Assembly (NCBI RefSeq): GCF_002234675.1
Contig: NC_019859.2
Span: 655,376-719,375 of the forward strand
Direction: 5' to 3'
Source of the DNA: Oryzias latipes
Lineage: Eukaryota > Chordata > Actinopteri > Beloniformes > Adrianichthyidae
DNA length: 64,000 bases
Shown here piece by piece: positions 61,802 through 64,000 of the stretch. The position numbers and the translations under genes are program-made. How positions within the stretch are numbered: position 1 is the stretch's first letter; each line of letters opens with the position of its first letter. The notes under the pieces are model-generated. The model made no database searches and was not told where the DNA came from. It saw only the letters and a program-made list of their open reading frames with translations.

Positions 61802-62820
61802 GTGAGCTCACCTGGACGGCCTGCGGGTCACAGACCTCCTTTTTCATCCTCCGGTTGAAACATCCAACATCTGAAAGTTCCTCTTCTTCTGGTTGGACAG
61901 GAAGTGACCGACAGAGAAACGGTTCTGATCCAAATCCTGATCCCTTTAGAATCCAGATCCTAACCCACAGCTCAGTGTATGATGCTTGAACCCACACGGT
62001 GACATGACGCCATGCGTCTACACTTCTGCTTTGACGGTCCTCAGCCACGGCGTCGGAACCGGGTTGTGGTGTTAGAGTCCAGATGTGAGACTTTCCCTCT
62101 GATGAAGCTCAGGAGGTCCGATTGTCTCGGTGCCTCCTTCAGCGTTCCTGTCTCCACCTTCCAGATCCGGGTCCAGTTCAGTATTTTCACGGACCGGCCT
62201 GAATTTGGCGTCGGATCTTCCATTTCCTGTAAGAACCATTCAAATGGGTTCTGGATTTGAACCCACAACCGCCCAAGTGGAAGCGACAGAATCACCCAAA
62301 CTCGTCATGAATATACATCCACGTTTGAACAACTTTATTAGCAGCATCCTCGTAACAGACAGCCGGTTACGCATGTTCTGCATGATTATTATGGTCTGTA
62401 GGAACAACCGTCACAATAAATCCTCATTTGGAGGAAAGATCCCGGTTTTTGTCTGGTAAATGCAGCTTTTATTTTGAAGTGAAAGGCTCTTCTTCTGTTT
62501 CCTCTTTACTGCTAAAGACACGTTTGTCGCTGGCTTGGAGGTTTCAGATTAGCCGCCGGTGCTTTGACAAAGGAGCGGACGGACGTTCCACACCTGACCG
62601 AGCGACTTGACATCCGTCAGGAAGGAGTCGGATGTGGGGCAGAGAATCCAGGAGTTTTTCAAAATAAAACTTGCTTTTGGGTGTTGTGTTTTTCCATGTG
62701 GCCCGGCTGGCCCTCGGACCGGTGCCGGTCTGCACCTCGGGGGTTGAAGGCCGCCGTTCTAGTGCTTTTGTGTTTTGTTTATGACTTTTTAAAGAAGGTC
62801 CGAGTTCGTCACTCCGCTGT
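61802..62820 (+). other. Intron of the prokineticin receptor gene
   Basis: No exon found. A tRNA-B-box-like GGTTCAAATCC lies on the minus strand near 62250-62262, too isolated to call a SINE. Confidence 0.5.
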
Positions 62821-63057
62821 TCCCAGAAGAACCTGAGGCTACGTTCACACCTCAGGCTGAAACGGCCCAGTTCTGATTTTTTTGCCCCTGTATCCGATCT
62901 TTTCATGACAGTCTGAACGACACATATCCGGTCTTTTCAAATGTGACCTCCGTCTGACCGGCCAGGCCACATGAATCCGACCCGCACGCCATCGATACGT
63001 TACTATAGTCATCATTCTGCGTTGAAGTAGGCGGGAACGAGAACGTAAACATCAACC

Positions 63058-63190
63058 ATGGTGGACGATGCTGCTGAGACCAGTCAGGAAGGGAAGCCAG
63101 GTTTGATTCATATTTGGGGTGACCGCTCTATTCAGGCCAAACTCCAGGGCTCTGATCGCAACCGGACGGTTTTTGAGCGTGGTGTTGAAC
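63058..63190 (+). pseudogene. Myb/SANT-like transposon protein fragment
   Basis: The frame starts with MVDDAAETSQEGKPGLIHIW, then GDRSIQAKLQGSDRNRTVFE. This resembles the N-terminus of Myb/SANT-like DNA-binding proteins encoded beside PIF/Harbinger transposases in fish (an acidic leader, then a helix with IW, then a KLQG-RN stretch). The match is lost after about 43 residues. Dead. Confidence 0.5.
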
Positions 63191-63427
63191 CTTTCCCGCC
63201 ATTACTTCTTCTCCCTTTCCGACCGTGGTCAGAAGCGCGGGGGACAGAAGGCGGATCCTCCTTCGGGGTTCACTTCCCCGTTCGGACCCTTAGATGCTCC
63301 AAAGCGGGTTAATAAAGAGTCAATAGCATTTATTCTGGGGGAAACCTTCTTTTATTACCGTTCTCCTTCCTCCGTAACACAACATGAATGCGCGCCCACA
63401 CTGCTGCACACGCTCTCTCCTCTCTCT

Positions 63428-63443
63428 CACACACACACACACA
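63428..63443. repeat. (CA)n microsatellite
   Basis: Eight CA units inside the decayed element, followed by GC-rich and further CA-rich sequence. Confidence 0.9.
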
Positions 63444-63822
63444 CATGTGCGCGCACGGCCCCAGCACACACACATCCCCATTCCACTACAGTGGGTCCAG
63501 ACCATCCTGGCTCCAATGCCTTCTTAAAATGAGAAGCTTGTTATTGTTCTGGCTCCTTTGTGAAAATAAATGTATTAAAGCAAAAAGAGCTCAGCTGTTG
63601 ACATCCATGCTAACGTTAGCTACATCTGCTAACAACAGTGACGTCGTTACCGTTGAGTTCTCTTCTGTGCATGCGGGTCACTTCTGGGTCATTTCAGGGT
63701 CACACAGGAGATCACAAAAGGTCACGTTTAATTGGAAATGTGACCGGCCTTGCAAACAAAATCTGATTTTTTCAAAAGATGGGAATTGAGCATTAAGGCC
63801 TGCAGTGTGATCGTTGCCTTAG

Positions 63823-64000
63823 TTCCTTCTGGATCTTCGTCTTTGAGTCTTCTGCTCGCGGTAAATTTGGCACACGCCCCCCCGCCGTTCCTTCCTGCAC
63901 CAATGTTTTTATGGAGGCGTCGTAAAGACCTTAAAGTGGGACGTCCCCCTCCTCCCCCGGATGTGGAGGTGGTTTCATGGTCAGTAAGCGTGTTGTTGTG
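63823..64000. other. No feature seen
   Basis: Last 178 bp of the window, non-coding, presumably still prokineticin receptor intron. Confidence 0.5.

Larger units (their letters stand above)
62829..63822. mobile_element. Decayed PIF/Harbinger-like DNA transposon
   Basis: The ends are imperfect inverted repeats: GAGGCTACGTTCACACCTCA on the left and TGCAGTGTGATCGTTGCCTT on the right, followed by a second matching inner block (TCTGATTTTTT on both sides in opposite orientation). It carries the Myb-like fragment at 63058. No target duplication is clear. It lies in the prokineticin receptor intron. Confidence 0.55.

Noticed and set aside
61803-64000. Second prokineticin receptor exon (TM4-TM7)
   Set aside because: No frame with the expected YLAIVHP start or the following transmembrane segments was found; the exon must lie past the window.

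Overview
The window is eukaryotic nuclear DNA from a teleost fish. Its genes are vertebrate and split by short GT-AG introns (64-90 bp is common), and it carries teleost-type L2, restriction-endonuclease LINE, Tc1, PIF/Harbinger and SINE sequence. The neighbouring pair kif16b and snrpb2 is also adjacent on human 20p12. The exact species cannot be told from the sequence.

Layout. 1-2000: DNA transposons, namely the right end of one TIR element and two relatives of a second family, each with a clean 6-bp target duplication. 2000-4560: sparse DNA with possible 5' exons, an L1 scrap and a third TIR element. 4565-6509: a 28-bp minisatellite ending at a splice acceptor. 6519-7909: six exons of a divergent DRC4/GAS8-like axonemal coiled-coil gene (+). 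8359-47306: one minus-strand gene, kif16b, a kinesin-3 endosome motor. Its motor exons lie at 43.7-47.3 kb, its coiled-coil exons at 26.6-28.4 kb and its PX-domain exons at 8.5-9.8 kb. A long conserved-looking exon at 10.0-12.1 kb with its own poly(A) signal looks like an alternative C-terminus. Two introns are filled by enormous tandem arrays: 15-bp units over 13.4 kb (12441-25797) and 30/24-bp units over 13.6 kb (29365-43000). A 1000-N assembly gap (28365-29364) cuts the stalk exon. The exons expected between motor and stalk, including the FHA domain, are not visible.

48.3-55.4 kb separates the head-to-head genes kif16b (-) and snrpb2 (+). It is a nested transposon: a TIR element holding a SINE with a 15-bp target duplication and a restriction-endonuclease-type LINE, the latter split by an L2 LINE with an open 1010-residue ORF2. 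The partial copy at 1-480 serves as an empty-site reference for the two inner insertions.

55.9-59.1 kb: snrpb2 (+), complete, with a GC-AG intron holding a decayed LINE. 61.4-61.8 kb: first coding exon of a prokineticin receptor (+); its second exon lies beyond the window. 62.8-63.8 kb: a decayed PIF/Harbinger-like element with a Myb/SANT-like protein fragment.

The multi-kilobase open frames on both strands inside the arrays (up to 4466 codons) come from repeat units whose length is a multiple of three. They are not annotated as genes. The genes serve unrelated jobs (cilium assembly, endosome transport, splicing, GPCR signalling), so no pathway or operon logic is implied.
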